DNA of 15,239 bases from Thermacetogenium sp. UBA4966 (GTDB lineage Bacteria; Bacillota; DSM-12270; Thermacetogeniales; Thermacetogeniaceae). The first letter of the stretch is position 1, and each line of letters starts with the position of its first letter. The position numbers and the translations under genes are program-made. Under the pieces are notes generated by a model. That model saw only the letters and a program-made list of their open reading frames with translations, had not been told where the DNA came from and ran no database searches. Shown here in pieces: positions 8,093 through 14,220 of the stretch. Location of the stretch: assembly GCA_002397275.1 (NCBI GenBank), contig DHAA01000008.1, positions 20,889-36,127 on the forward strand, in the 5' to 3' direction.

Positions 8093-9193
8093 TCAGTTAT
8101 TCTCTGCAAAGGCCTTGCCGACGATTACAACGGCCGGCCCCAGGATTAATCCCCAAAAACCAAATAGCGTATAGCCTAAATAGAGCGATACCAGAGTGGT
8201 CAATGGATGGAGGCCGATATTCTCGCCAACCACCTTTGGCTCCAATATCTGTCTGACAACAACAATTATACCATAGAGGATCAGCAGCCCTATTCCGAAA
8301 CCGGAACTCCCGGTGAAAAGCATCCAAACCGCCCAGGGGATCAACACAGTGCCCGGTCCGACGATAGGCAGCAGATCCAAGAGGGCCATGACAATGGCGA
8401 GAATATAGGCGTATTTCACGCCAAGAACAGAAAGGCCGATCAAGGAAAGCAATCCAGTTATGCTGATCAAAACTAAAATCGCTTTAATATATCCATGCAA
8501 AGCCTTCTGCAGCCCCCTGCCTATTTTGTGCAGACCTCCGCTCAAGCGGTCGGGCATCCATTTCGTGATCAGTCCGGAAATGTTGTTCTTAATAATCCCA
8601 TAATCACGGGCGAAAAAGAAACTGGCGATAATAGTCAGTACCAGTACTATAAAATACTGGGGAAGAGCTTTGATTAAGTTAAAAAACTGCGCCAGAGCAA
8701 CGGATACAATCTCTCTTAAAAAGTGCAGACTCTGCCAAAAATCCTGCATGGTTTCCTGAAGATAATCTGATGGAATATTAAATCTTTCCAAAAAAATCTG
8801 TATCCGCTCTATTATCGTGCTGATACTCCAATTATCCCATTCGCTGGTAAACGTACTGAGAGTTATAGAAAGATCAACCAATTCCTGAACCAGGTTGAAG
8901 AGCAGAAGATACAATATGCCTCCCACCACGGCCAAGAAAACAACAAGCGCAATCAGCGTACACAGTGTTCGGGAAAGACGCAGCCTTTCATTCATAAAAT
9001 TGATTGCCGGATTGAGCAAAACAGCTATTAAATAAGCGATCAGTAAAGGAATAGCAATTATAAAGCCGGCAGAGATCATTGAGGAGATCAGCGGCCAGAA
9101 ATAGCGTGCGAAGAAATAAATACCTGCGCCTGCCAGAATGATAATAACGAGCTTTATTAGATTCATCAGCGTTTTTTCCAGTGATGGAGACAA
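8093..9193 (-). CDS. ytvI: AI-2E-family membrane protein, YtvI-like (sporulation-associated)
   Basis: A 366-residue polytopic membrane protein of the AI-2E transporter superfamily (PerM/YtvI/YhhQ-like group). Hydrophobic segments lie at about 11-29, 36-65, 77-100, 164-195, 236-258, 260-290, 298-316 and 330-360, with a polar region at 105-160. Diagnostic motifs are DLLPIVGPG (273-281), RQILEPKVVGENIGLHP (314-330) and GLILGP (348-353). The RQILEP and LHPL block resembles the sporulation protein YtvI, but function is not proven and the gene symbol is tentative. The start is uncertain: TTG at 9193 is the first usable codon after an upstream TGA, with AAGGAG 12 bases before it; an ATG nine codons later is possible. 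The gene lies between cdsA and dxr, which are usually adjacent. Confidence 0.8.
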   Translation of the reverse strand: MSPSLEKTLMNLIKLVIIILAGAGIYFFARYFWPLISSMISAGFIIAIPLLIAYLIAVLLNPAINFMNERLRLSRTLCTLIALVVFLAVVGGILYLLLFNLVQELVDLSITLSTFTSEWDNWSISTIIERIQIFLERFNIPSDYLQETMQDFWQSLHFLREIVSVALAQFFNLIKALPQYFIVLVLTIIASFFFARDYGIIKNNISGLITKWMPDRLSGGLHKIGRGLQKALHGYIKAILVLISITGLLSLIGLSVLGVKYAYILAIVMALLDLLPIVGPGTVLIPWAVWMLFTGSSGFGIGLLILYGIIVVVRQILEPKVVGENIGLHPLTTLVSLYLGYTLFGFWGLILGPAVVIVGKAFAENN

Positions 9194-9212
9194 GACAAGT
9201 ATTCACTCCTTT

Positions 9213-10016
9213 CTAAGGCAAAACTAATATTATCAAAAGATAGGCGACAGGAGCGCTGAAGAGCAGGCTGTCAAAGCGATCTAGGATTCCGCCGTGCCCT
9301 GGTAGCAGATTCCCGGAGTCTTTGACCCTTCCTATCCTTTTTAATGCCGATTCCGCAAGATCGCCTATCTGAACAACAAATCCAGTTATAATAGCGAGAA
9401 ACAACACCTTCGGGTAAGTAAGCACAGGACATAGAAATTGGAATAAAACAGCGACCCCTATGCAAAAAAGTATACCCCCCGCCGAACCTTCAAAGGTTTT
9501 ATGCGGGCTCAATGCGGGATAGGGATGACGGCGTCCGCAGAGACGCCCTATGAAATATGCGCCTATATCGCATGCCCAGGTAAGCAGAAACACAAAAAGC
9601 AACAGCTGCCATCCATAAGGGCTCAATTTTCTGATCAGTATTAAGTGGCTGAATAAAGCACTGATATAACAGCTGCCGAGATATGAGGCGGCGATGCTGT
9701 CTATTCCCCATCTGGGAAAAGCCAAAACCAGGACCATCATATGCGATAATAATAGAACCATCATACCAGCAAACATGAAGTAGTATTCTCTGCCCTGCGG
9801 GGCATAATAAGCCAGCAGCGGAAATAGAAAAGCGCTCCCATAGATAAGAAGCTGCGGGCACCGAATGTCAATGCGCCGGTAAATCCTCTGTATTTCAAAT
9901 GAGCCGCCGAGAGCAAGAAGCACAACAAAGACAGCCAGCGGTATGCCGCCCGCATAAACTAATAAAATCAGAACAGGTATACCAATTAAAGCAGTTATTG
10001 TTCTTTTCCAAAACAA
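9213..10016 (-). CDS. cdsA: Phosphatidate cytidylyltransferase (CDP-diglyceride synthase)
   Basis: CdsA makes CDP-diacylglycerol from CTP and phosphatidic acid, the branch point for membrane phospholipids. It is an integral membrane protein of 267 residues with about eight hydrophobic segments. The family signature is complete at 223-249 (SALKR, KDSGNLLPGHGGILDRFD), preceded by the conserved LSPHKTFEGSAGG (169-181). The start is TTG at 10016-10014, one base after the uppS stop, with GGAGGG about 10 bases upstream inside uppS; the resulting N-terminus, MFWKRTITALIGIP, fits the family. No ATG is available nearby. Confidence 0.95.
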   Translation of the reverse strand: MFWKRTITALIGIPVLILLVYAGGIPLAVFVVLLALGGSFEIQRIYRRIDIRCPQLLIYGSAFLFPLLAYYAPQGREYYFMFAGMMVLLLSHMMVLVLAFPRWGIDSIAASYLGSCYISALFSHLILIRKLSPYGWQLLLFVFLLTWACDIGAYFIGRLCGRRHPYPALSPHKTFEGSAGGILFCIGVAVLFQFLCPVLTYPKVLFLAIITGFVVQIGDLAESALKRIGRVKDSGNLLPGHGGILDRFDSLLFSAPVAYLLIILVLP

Positions 10017-10017
10017 A

Positions 10018-10791
10018 TCACTTAAGCCCTCCGAAACGACGTTGTCTATTCTGGTATGACCGCAAAGCCTTGATGAACTCTTTTTCCCGAAAATCAGGCC
10101 AATAAACCCCGGTACTGTAAAATTCCGTATAGGCGACCTGCCATAATAAATAATTGCTGATACGCTGCTCTCCCGCCGGCCTGATCAGCAGGTCCGGATC
10201 CGGTAAATCGCTGGTATAGAGATATTTTTGAAATAGATCTTCAGTAATTTCCTGCGGACGTATTTTTCCATCCGCAGCCAGTTGAGCGATTCGGCGGGCG
10301 GCATCTACAATCTCTGTTCTACCTCCATAGTTTAGGGCAATATTTAAAATCAATCTGTCGTTGTTTGCTGTTACTTCCTGAGCATGCTTAATTTTGCGCA
10401 GAGCCGGCGCCGGAAGCTCGTTAAGCCTGCCTACCGCTCTTACCTGTACCTGTTCTTTATGGAGTTCATCTAATTCCTTCTGAATATACTCGTATAATAA
10501 TCCCATCAAAACATTAACTTCTTCCTGAGGCCTTTTCCAATTCTCTGTTGAAAAAGCATATACCGTCAGTATTTTGATACCCAATTTCAAACAAAGCTTT
10601 ACCGCGGACCGCAGAGAATCCATGCCGGCGCGATGCCCCATCGCCCTGGCTAAGCCCTTTTCCTGCGCCCAACGCCCATTTCCGTCCATAATAATAGCAA
10701 CATGGCGCGGCATGCTTTCTAATTCCATATTATTACTTAGATCATCTCCATTATTTTTGTAAAAAATGCCTTTAACAATTTTCTTAATCAA
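10018..10791 (-). CDS. uppS: Isoprenyl transferase, undecaprenyl-diphosphate synthase
   Basis: This cis-prenyltransferase builds the C55 lipid carrier for peptidoglycan and wall polymers. Motifs seen in 257 residues: HVAIIMDGNGRWA (30-42; D36 is the catalytic Asp), FSTENW (80-85), LNYGGRTEI (153-161), and the C-terminal DLLIRPAGEQRISNYLLWQ block (200-218). The first possible start is TTG at 10791, with only a weak AGGGG site 9 bases upstream. ATG codons at residues 22 and 27 also lack good sites. The longer form matches the usual 20-30 residues before MDGNGRW, so it is kept, but the start is uncertain. An intrinsic terminator lies just upstream. Confidence 0.94.
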   Translation of the reverse strand: MIKKIVKGIFYKNNGDDLSNNMELESMPRHVAIIMDGNGRWAQEKGLARAMGHRAGMDSLRSAVKLCLKLGIKILTVYAFSTENWKRPQEEVNVLMGLLYEYIQKELDELHKEQVQVRAVGRLNELPAPALRKIKHAQEVTANNDRLILNIALNYGGRTEIVDAARRIAQLAADGKIRPQEITEDLFQKYLYTSDLPDPDLLIRPAGEQRISNYLLWQVAYTEFYSTGVYWPDFREKEFIKALRSYQNRQRRFGGLK

Positions 10792-10819
10792 GGATGTCGC
10801 CCCTGTTTTTTGATCTTAG

Positions 10820-10843
10820 AAAAAACCCCCTCGTAGAGGGGGG
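10820..10843 (-). terminator. Intrinsic terminator after the ferredoxin gene
   Basis: Minus-strand transcript: CCCCCTC, loop TAC, GAGGGGG, then TTTTTT (stem 10836-10842 with 10826-10832, T-run 10825-10820). This is a 7-bp GC-rich stem with an immediate run of six T. A 13-base near-palindrome (10844-10856) fills the gap between it and the ferredoxin stop. It should end most transcription from the rpsB promoter, yet uppS begins only 28 bases further on. Confidence 0.85.
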
Positions 10844-10856
10844 AAGAGATTCTCTT

Positions 10857-11030
10857 TTATTCTTCTAGAACTGCATCATTCGGGCAGACATCTATACAGG
10901 TCCCACAATCTTCACATTTATCCATATTGATTGTATAGACGCCGTCGTTTTCAGAAATTGCATCGTTGGGGCACTCATCAATACAGGTGCCGCAAGCCTC
11001 GCACTTATCGGCAATAATCTTATACGCCAC
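10857..11030 (-). CDS. 2[4Fe-4S] bacterial ferredoxin (57 residues)
   Basis: A small clostridial-type ferredoxin. Two complete CxxCxxCxxxCP motifs (C10, C13, C16, C20 and C39, C42, C45, C49) predict two [4Fe-4S] clusters. The halves are near-repeats of each other (CEACGTCIDECPNDA and CEDCGTCIDVCPNDA), as expected for this ancient duplicated fold. The start is GTG at 11030-11028, because a full AAGGAGGTG site lies 7 bases upstream; that site overlaps the end of the PASTA-like gene. A longer frame from 11078 would lack a site. Acidic composition and lack of extra domains suggest a soluble electron carrier. Its partner is unknown. IspG in the next gene group is a plausible client (inference). 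Confidence 0.93.
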   Translation of the reverse strand: MAYKIIADKCEACGTCIDECPNDAISENDGVYTINMDKCEDCGTCIDVCPNDAVLEE

Positions 11031-11034
11031 TTCT

Positions 11035-11274
11035 TTACACCTCCTTTTCCTCAATAGTTGGGTCATTAGTTGGGTCATTACAGTATTCGTCGCTAATTAT
11101 CAGTTCTATAGTTAATGTGTCTATTGCTCGTTGACGTATAATCCTATTAGTGTTTATATTTTGATGATAGGTGGATTTAATCTTTACGTTTAAGCCATGC
11201 TTTCGCAGTAGCAGAGACCCCTCTTCCTGGGTTAGCCCGACTACATCCGGCGCCTGTTCACAAAGAAAATCCAT
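11035..11274 (-). CDS. Free-standing PASTA-like mini-protein
   Basis: A 79-residue protein with no signal peptide or membrane segment. Residues 9-61 follow the PASTA pattern: PDVVGLTQEEGSLLLRKHGL, then a beta-rich stretch to an IIRQ (45-48), then TIELIIS. PASTA domains normally occur in tandem outside the membrane in PknB/Stk1 kinases and PBP2x, where they sense peptidoglycan; a single cytoplasmic copy is unusual. The tail (62-79) is acidic and contains a duplicated NDPT. The ATG at 11274 lies 12 bases after the frr stop, with a GAGGG site overlapping that stop. The end overlaps the ribosome binding site of the ferredoxin gene, so the three genes are probably co-translated. PASTA assignment is by eye from the motif; function unknown. 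Confidence 0.72.
   Translation of the reverse strand: MDFLCEQAPDVVGLTQEEGSLLLRKHGLNVKIKSTYHQNINTNRIIRQRAIDTLTIELIISDEYCNDPTNDPTIEEKEV
11055..11080 (-). repeat. 12-bp tandem duplication inside the PASTA-like gene
   Basis: Two perfect adjacent copies of TAGTTGGGTCAT on the plus strand (11055-11066 and 11067-11078), plus two further matching bases. The unit is four codons long and encodes Asn-Asp-Pro-Thr twice in the protein tail, so the frame is preserved. It looks like a recent slippage or duplication event. Confidence 0.9.
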
Positions 11275-11286
11275 AGCTTAGAACCC

Positions 11287-11841
11287 TCAAAATTCCAGTA
11301 TCTCTTTTTCTTTTGCTTCGGCAACCTGATCAATATTTTTAATATATCTGTCGGTGAGCTCCTGTATATCATTAAGGCGCCGCTTGGCGATATCTTCTGA
11401 GATATCCCCCTCCTTTTCAGCCGCCTTAATCTGATCGTTAGCTTCTCTTCTCAGATTACGGACAGCGACACGTCCCTCTTCCGCTTTTTTATTCACGACC
11501 TTAACCAGACTCTTCCGTTTTTCTTCAGTTAATGTCGGAACAGATAACCTGATCAGATTGCCGTCGCTTACCGGGGTAATTCCCAGATCCGATTTTAAAA
11601 TCTCCTTTTCTATCTGCGGCAGCATATTCTTGTCCCAGGGCTGGATCACCAGGAGACGAGATTCAGGCACGGAAATAGTCGCCATCTGGTTAATTGGCGT
11701 CGGCGTGCCGTAATAATCGACAAAAACTTTTTCCAGCAGAGCCGGCGTCGCCCTCCCCGCACGCAATGATGAGAAGTCTTTTACCATAAGGTCAACCGTT
11801 TTTTTCATTTTGCTTTCCGCCTGTTTTAATACGTCGTTCAA
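11287..11841 (-). CDS. frr: Ribosome recycling factor
   Basis: RRF works with EF-G to split the post-termination ribosome. The 184 residues match the usual length of about 185. The triple-helix-bundle domain contains DFSSLRAGRATP near the N-terminus. The second domain follows (PINQMATISVPESRLLVIQPWD). The C-terminal helix runs from SVPTLTEEKRKSLVK to the end. The start is TTG at 11841-11839, with a strong GGGAGGGAG site ending about 4 bases upstream; that site is formed by the last codons of pyrH, and only one base separates the genes. The position after pyrH is standard. Confidence 0.97.
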   Translation of the reverse strand: MNDVLKQAESKMKKTVDLMVKDFSSLRAGRATPALLEKVFVDYYGTPTPINQMATISVPESRLLVIQPWDKNMLPQIEKEILKSDLGITPVSDGNLIRLSVPTLTEEKRKSLVKVVNKKAEEGRVAVRNLRREANDQIKAAEKEGDISEDIAKRRLNDIQELTDRYIKNIDQVAEAKEKEILEF

Positions 11842-11842
11842 T

Positions 11843-12562
11843 TTACTCCCTCCCTACGACAGTCCCGATCTTTTCACCCATAACAGCTTTCAGCACATTA
11901 CCTTTGTCCCTAATCCCAAATACAATAATCGGTATACGATTATCCATACACAGGGAAGCAGCGGTGGAATCCATAATACCAAGGCTGTTTTTCAACAGAT
12001 CCATGTGCTTCAATTTGGTTAATTTTTGAGCCGAGGGGTTAGTTCTGGGATCGGAGTCGTATACAGCGTCAACATTTTTTGCCATTAAAATAACTTCGGC
12101 TTCTATTTCTGCGGCGCGCAGCGCAGCCGTAGTGTCTGTTGAAAAAAAGGGGTTCCCCGTACCCCCTGCAAAAATTACCACACGTCCCTTCTCCAGATGG
12201 CGGATTGCCCGGCGCCTGATATACGGCTCGGCGATCTCCCGCATTTCTATGGCGGTTTGCACACGGGTATCGACATCCACTTTCTCCAGAGCATCCTGCA
12301 AGGCCAGGGAATTAATCACGGTAGCGAGCATACCCATATAATCGGCTGTGGCGCGGTCCATTCCTCTCGTACTGCCCGCCACACCACGCCAGATGTTGCC
12401 TCCCCCGACTACGATAGCTACCTCTACCTCTTTGTGGTTGATCTCTTTTACTTCCTGCGCAATCGACTCCAAAATATCATGGTCGATCCCGTAACCCTTT
12501 TCACCGGACAATGCCTCGCCGCTAAGCTTGAGTACTACCCTCTTATATTGAGGTTTTTCCAC
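11843..12562 (-). CDS. pyrH: UMP kinase
   Basis: Bacterial UMP kinase (amino acid kinase fold, hexameric) converts UMP to UDP. From the GTG at 12562-12560 the protein is 239 residues, the family norm. AGGAGGT ends 7 bases upstream of this GTG, while an in-frame TTG eight codons earlier has no such site and would add residues foreign to the family. Motifs: KLSGEAL (12-18), VVGGGNIWRG (51-60), GTGNPFFSTDTTAALRA (134-150) and the region around NVDAVYDSDP (163-172). It lies between tsf and frr as in most Firmicutes. Confidence 0.96.
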   Translation of the reverse strand: MEKPQYKRVVLKLSGEALSGEKGYGIDHDILESIAQEVKEINHKEVEVAIVVGGGNIWRGVAGSTRGMDRATADYMGMLATVINSLALQDALEKVDVDTRVQTAIEMREIAEPYIRRRAIRHLEKGRVVIFAGGTGNPFFSTDTTAALRAAEIEAEVILMAKNVDAVYDSDPRTNPSAQKLTKLKHMDLLKNSLGIMDSTAASLCMDNRIPIIVFGIRDKGNVLKAVMGEKIGTVVGRE

Positions 12563-12635
12563 CAGGAAAACCTCCTGTCTTCCCAAAATTCATTCTACGT
12601 TTACTTAGTAAATCCTTTAACATATTATAAAAAGT

Positions 12636-13232
12636 TTAGCTTTTCTCTCCTAACTGAAAGCGGCAGAAGCGGCGAATGATGATGTTTTCACCAAATTTGG
12701 CGATGTATTCATTGACCAGATCGCCGACAGTCCTATCGGGGTCTCTGATATACGGCTGTTCCAGCAGACAAATATCCTGATAAAACTTCTCCATTCTGCC
12801 CGATACTATCCTTTCAATCACTTTTTCCGGTTTGCCCTCGTTCATAGCCTGTGTCTCGTAAACACTTTTTTCAGTTTCAATCTTTTCCTGGGACACATCG
12901 TTTCGCTCAATGTAGACAGGGTTGGCGGCTGCTACCTGCATGGCCAGTTCCCTGCATAGCTGTTGGTAATCATCGGTTTTGGCAACAAAATCTGTTTCAC
13001 AGTTTACTTCAATTAGTACCCCAAGTTTCCCCCCGCCATGTATATAGGCTTCTATTTTCCCGTCGTTGGCGGCTCTTCCGGCTTTTTTGGCTGCAACGGC
13101 GAACCCCCGCTCCCTCAGGTAGGTAGTGGCTTTTTTCAGATCACCCTTGGATTCCTGAAGCGCTTTTTTACAGTCCATAATCCCTGCGCCTGTCTGTTCA
13201 CGCAACTCCTTGACCAGTTCTGCTCTGATCAA
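12636..13232 (-). CDS. tsf: Elongation factor Ts, short form
   Basis: EF-Ts is the nucleotide exchange factor for EF-Tu. It has 198 residues from TTG at 13232-13230. The UBA-like domain is 1-50 (VKELREQTGAGIMDCKKAL), and the EF-Tu-contacting TDFVA is at 80-84. The remaining core is short compared with about 290 residues in B. subtilis and E. coli, and resembles the roughly 200-residue type of Thermus and many clostridia. The TTG is chosen because GGAGGTGATCC upstream matches the 16S rRNA 3' end over 11 bases and leaves 7 bases from GGAGGT. The in-frame GTG at 13241 lies inside that site. It is preceded by rpsB with a 49-base gap. Confidence 0.95.
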   Translation of the reverse strand: MIRAELVKELREQTGAGIMDCKKALQESKGDLKKATTYLRERGFAVAAKKAGRAANDGKIEAYIHGGGKLGVLIEVNCETDFVAKTDDYQQLCRELAMQVAAANPVYIERNDVSQEKIETEKSVYETQAMNEGKPEKVIERIVSGRMEKFYQDICLLEQPYIRDPDRTVGDLVNEYIAKFGENIIIRRFCRFQLGEKS

Positions 13233-13281
13233 ATGGATCACCTCCGTCTAATATACAAAGCTATCGTTGAAATGTCCGACC

Positions 13282-14019
13282 TCAGGCCGGGGAGTGCTGC
13301 TCCTGTTGCTGTTGCTGCTCTTCTTCTTCCGTTTGCTCCCCCTGTTTCGCTTCCAGAACGGCGTCCGCCATCTTTGAGGTAAGCAGGCGCACCGCCCTGA
13401 TCGCGTCGTCATTGCCCGGTATTACATAATCAATTTCATCGGGATCACAGTTCGTATCCACAATACCTACGGTCGGTATTCCCAGTTTGCGCGCTTCCTT
13501 TACCGCGATCTGCTCTTTCCTGGTATCTATAATAAACACGGCCCCCGGCAAAGAAGTCATGTCTTTGATACCCCTCAAAAAGCGATTGAGCTTTTCCATC
13601 TCCGCTTTGAGTTTGGAGACCTCTTTTTTAGGAAGCAATTCAAAATGCCCGGATTCCTCCATTTTCTCCAATTCCCGCAGTCTATCCACCCGTTTCCTTA
13701 TAGTCTGGAAATTGGTCATCATCCCTCCGAGCCATCTCACATTTACATAAAACATACCGCAGCGTTCCGCCTCTTCCCGTACGGAATCCTGCGCCTGTTT
13801 TTTTGTGCCGACAAATAGCACGCTTTTCCCCTCGGCTACAACATTTTTAATAAAATTGCATGACTCATCGATCATTTTAACTGTTTTCTGCAGATCGATA
13901 ATGTAAATCCCATTGCGCTCCGTAAAAATATAGGGCGCCATTTTAGGGTTCCAACGCCTTGTCTGGTGTCCAAAATGTACCCCTGCCTCCAGCAGCTGTT
14001 TCATGGTTACTACCGCCAA
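13282..14019 (-). CDS. rpsB: 30S ribosomal protein S2
   Basis: S2 is a late-assembling 30S protein needed for S1 binding where S1 exists. From TTG at 14019-14017 it has 245 residues and starts MAVVTMKQLLEAGVHFGHQ, as in other Firmicutes. AAGGAGG lies 10 bases upstream. An in-frame ATG five codons later has no site of its own, and the frame stays open upstream for 45 codons without a site. Conserved blocks: TRRWNPKMAPYIF, VLFVGTKKQAQ, NVRWLGGMMTNF, PGAVFIIDTRKE and IPTVGIVDTNCDPD. The last 20 or so residues are a low-complexity Glu/Gln tail (EEEEQQQQQEQ). It is the first gene of its operon. Confidence 0.97.
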   Translation of the reverse strand: MAVVTMKQLLEAGVHFGHQTRRWNPKMAPYIFTERNGIYIIDLQKTVKMIDESCNFIKNVVAEGKSVLFVGTKKQAQDSVREEAERCGMFYVNVRWLGGMMTNFQTIRKRVDRLRELEKMEESGHFELLPKKEVSKLKAEMEKLNRFLRGIKDMTSLPGAVFIIDTRKEQIAVKEARKLGIPTVGIVDTNCDPDEIDYVIPGNDDAIRAVRLLTSKMADAVLEAKQGEQTEEEEQQQQQEQHSPA

Positions 14020-14122
14020 ATTAATACATCCTCCTTGTGGTTTTGCCTCCGTCTCCTTCATAACCGGACGGACCCGCAGGACCCCCGTCTCAGTTTTTGT
14101 GAAGCGACGTGTGTTTTTACCA
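14020..14122 (-). promoter_or_regulatory. rpsB 5' leader
   Basis: About 100 bases lie between the predicted transcription start and the rpsB start. The leader contains two close copies of GGGTCC separated by TGC, flanked by a 5-bp GACGG/CCGTC stem (14085-14089 with 14067-14071). It ends with the AAGGAGG ribosome binding site. Ribosomal protein genes are often autoregulated through such leaders, but the structure seen by eye is weak and no known class was recognised. Confidence 0.35.
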
Positions 14123-14128
14123 ATCGAT

Positions 14129-14158
14129 AGTATAACATAAAGAAGCGGTTGCAAGCAA
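14129..14158 (-). promoter_or_regulatory. Predicted sigma-A promoter of the rpsB operon (extended -10)
   Basis: Minus strand: TGTTATACT (-10 TATACT at 14134-14129 with an extended TGn) preceded after 18 bases by TTGCTT (14158-14153). Five of six -10 positions match the consensus and the TG extension compensates for a poor -35. Transcription would start near 14122. It lies just after a terminator hairpin, where the ribosomal operon must be separated from the motility genes. Confidence 0.65.
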
Positions 14159-14183
14159 CATAAAACAGGCTGAATAGTAACAT

Positions 14184-14213
14184 TAAAGGCGCCTTCCCGG
14201 TAAGAAGGCGCCT
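14184..14213 (-). terminator. Hairpin terminator after the DUF6115 gene
   Basis: A perfect 10-bp stem AGGCGCCTTC / GAAGGCGCCT with a 7-base loop (14204-14213 pairing with 14187-14196), starting 7 bases after the stop codon. The following T tract is short (TTTAATGTT), so it may be leaky. Its place between the upstream genes and the rpsB promoter supports a terminator role. Confidence 0.7.
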
Positions 14214-14220
14214 GTCTCTT

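Noticed and set aside
11031..11078. Ferredoxin with a 16-residue N-terminal extension in the same frame
   Set aside because: The extension overlaps the end of the PASTA-like gene and the repeat; the ideal AAGGAGGTG site points to the GTG at 11030.
12600..12629. A TATAAT (12629-12624, minus strand) and the palindrome TTTACTTAGTAAA between tsf and pyrH as a pyrH promoter/operator
   Set aside because: No acceptable -35 box lies 16-18 bases upstream (the position reads TAGGAG), and AT-rich spacers produce such boxes by chance.
12197..12679. Plus-strand open frame of 160 codons across pyrH and the end of tsf
   Set aside because: Antisense to two conserved genes, composition unlike a real protein, no supporting promoter or family match.
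14020..14154. Longer S2 protein with a 45-residue N-terminal extension
   Set aside because: The extra frame covers the promoter and leader, has no ribosome binding site, and the family N-terminus begins exactly at the TTG preceded by AAGGAGG.
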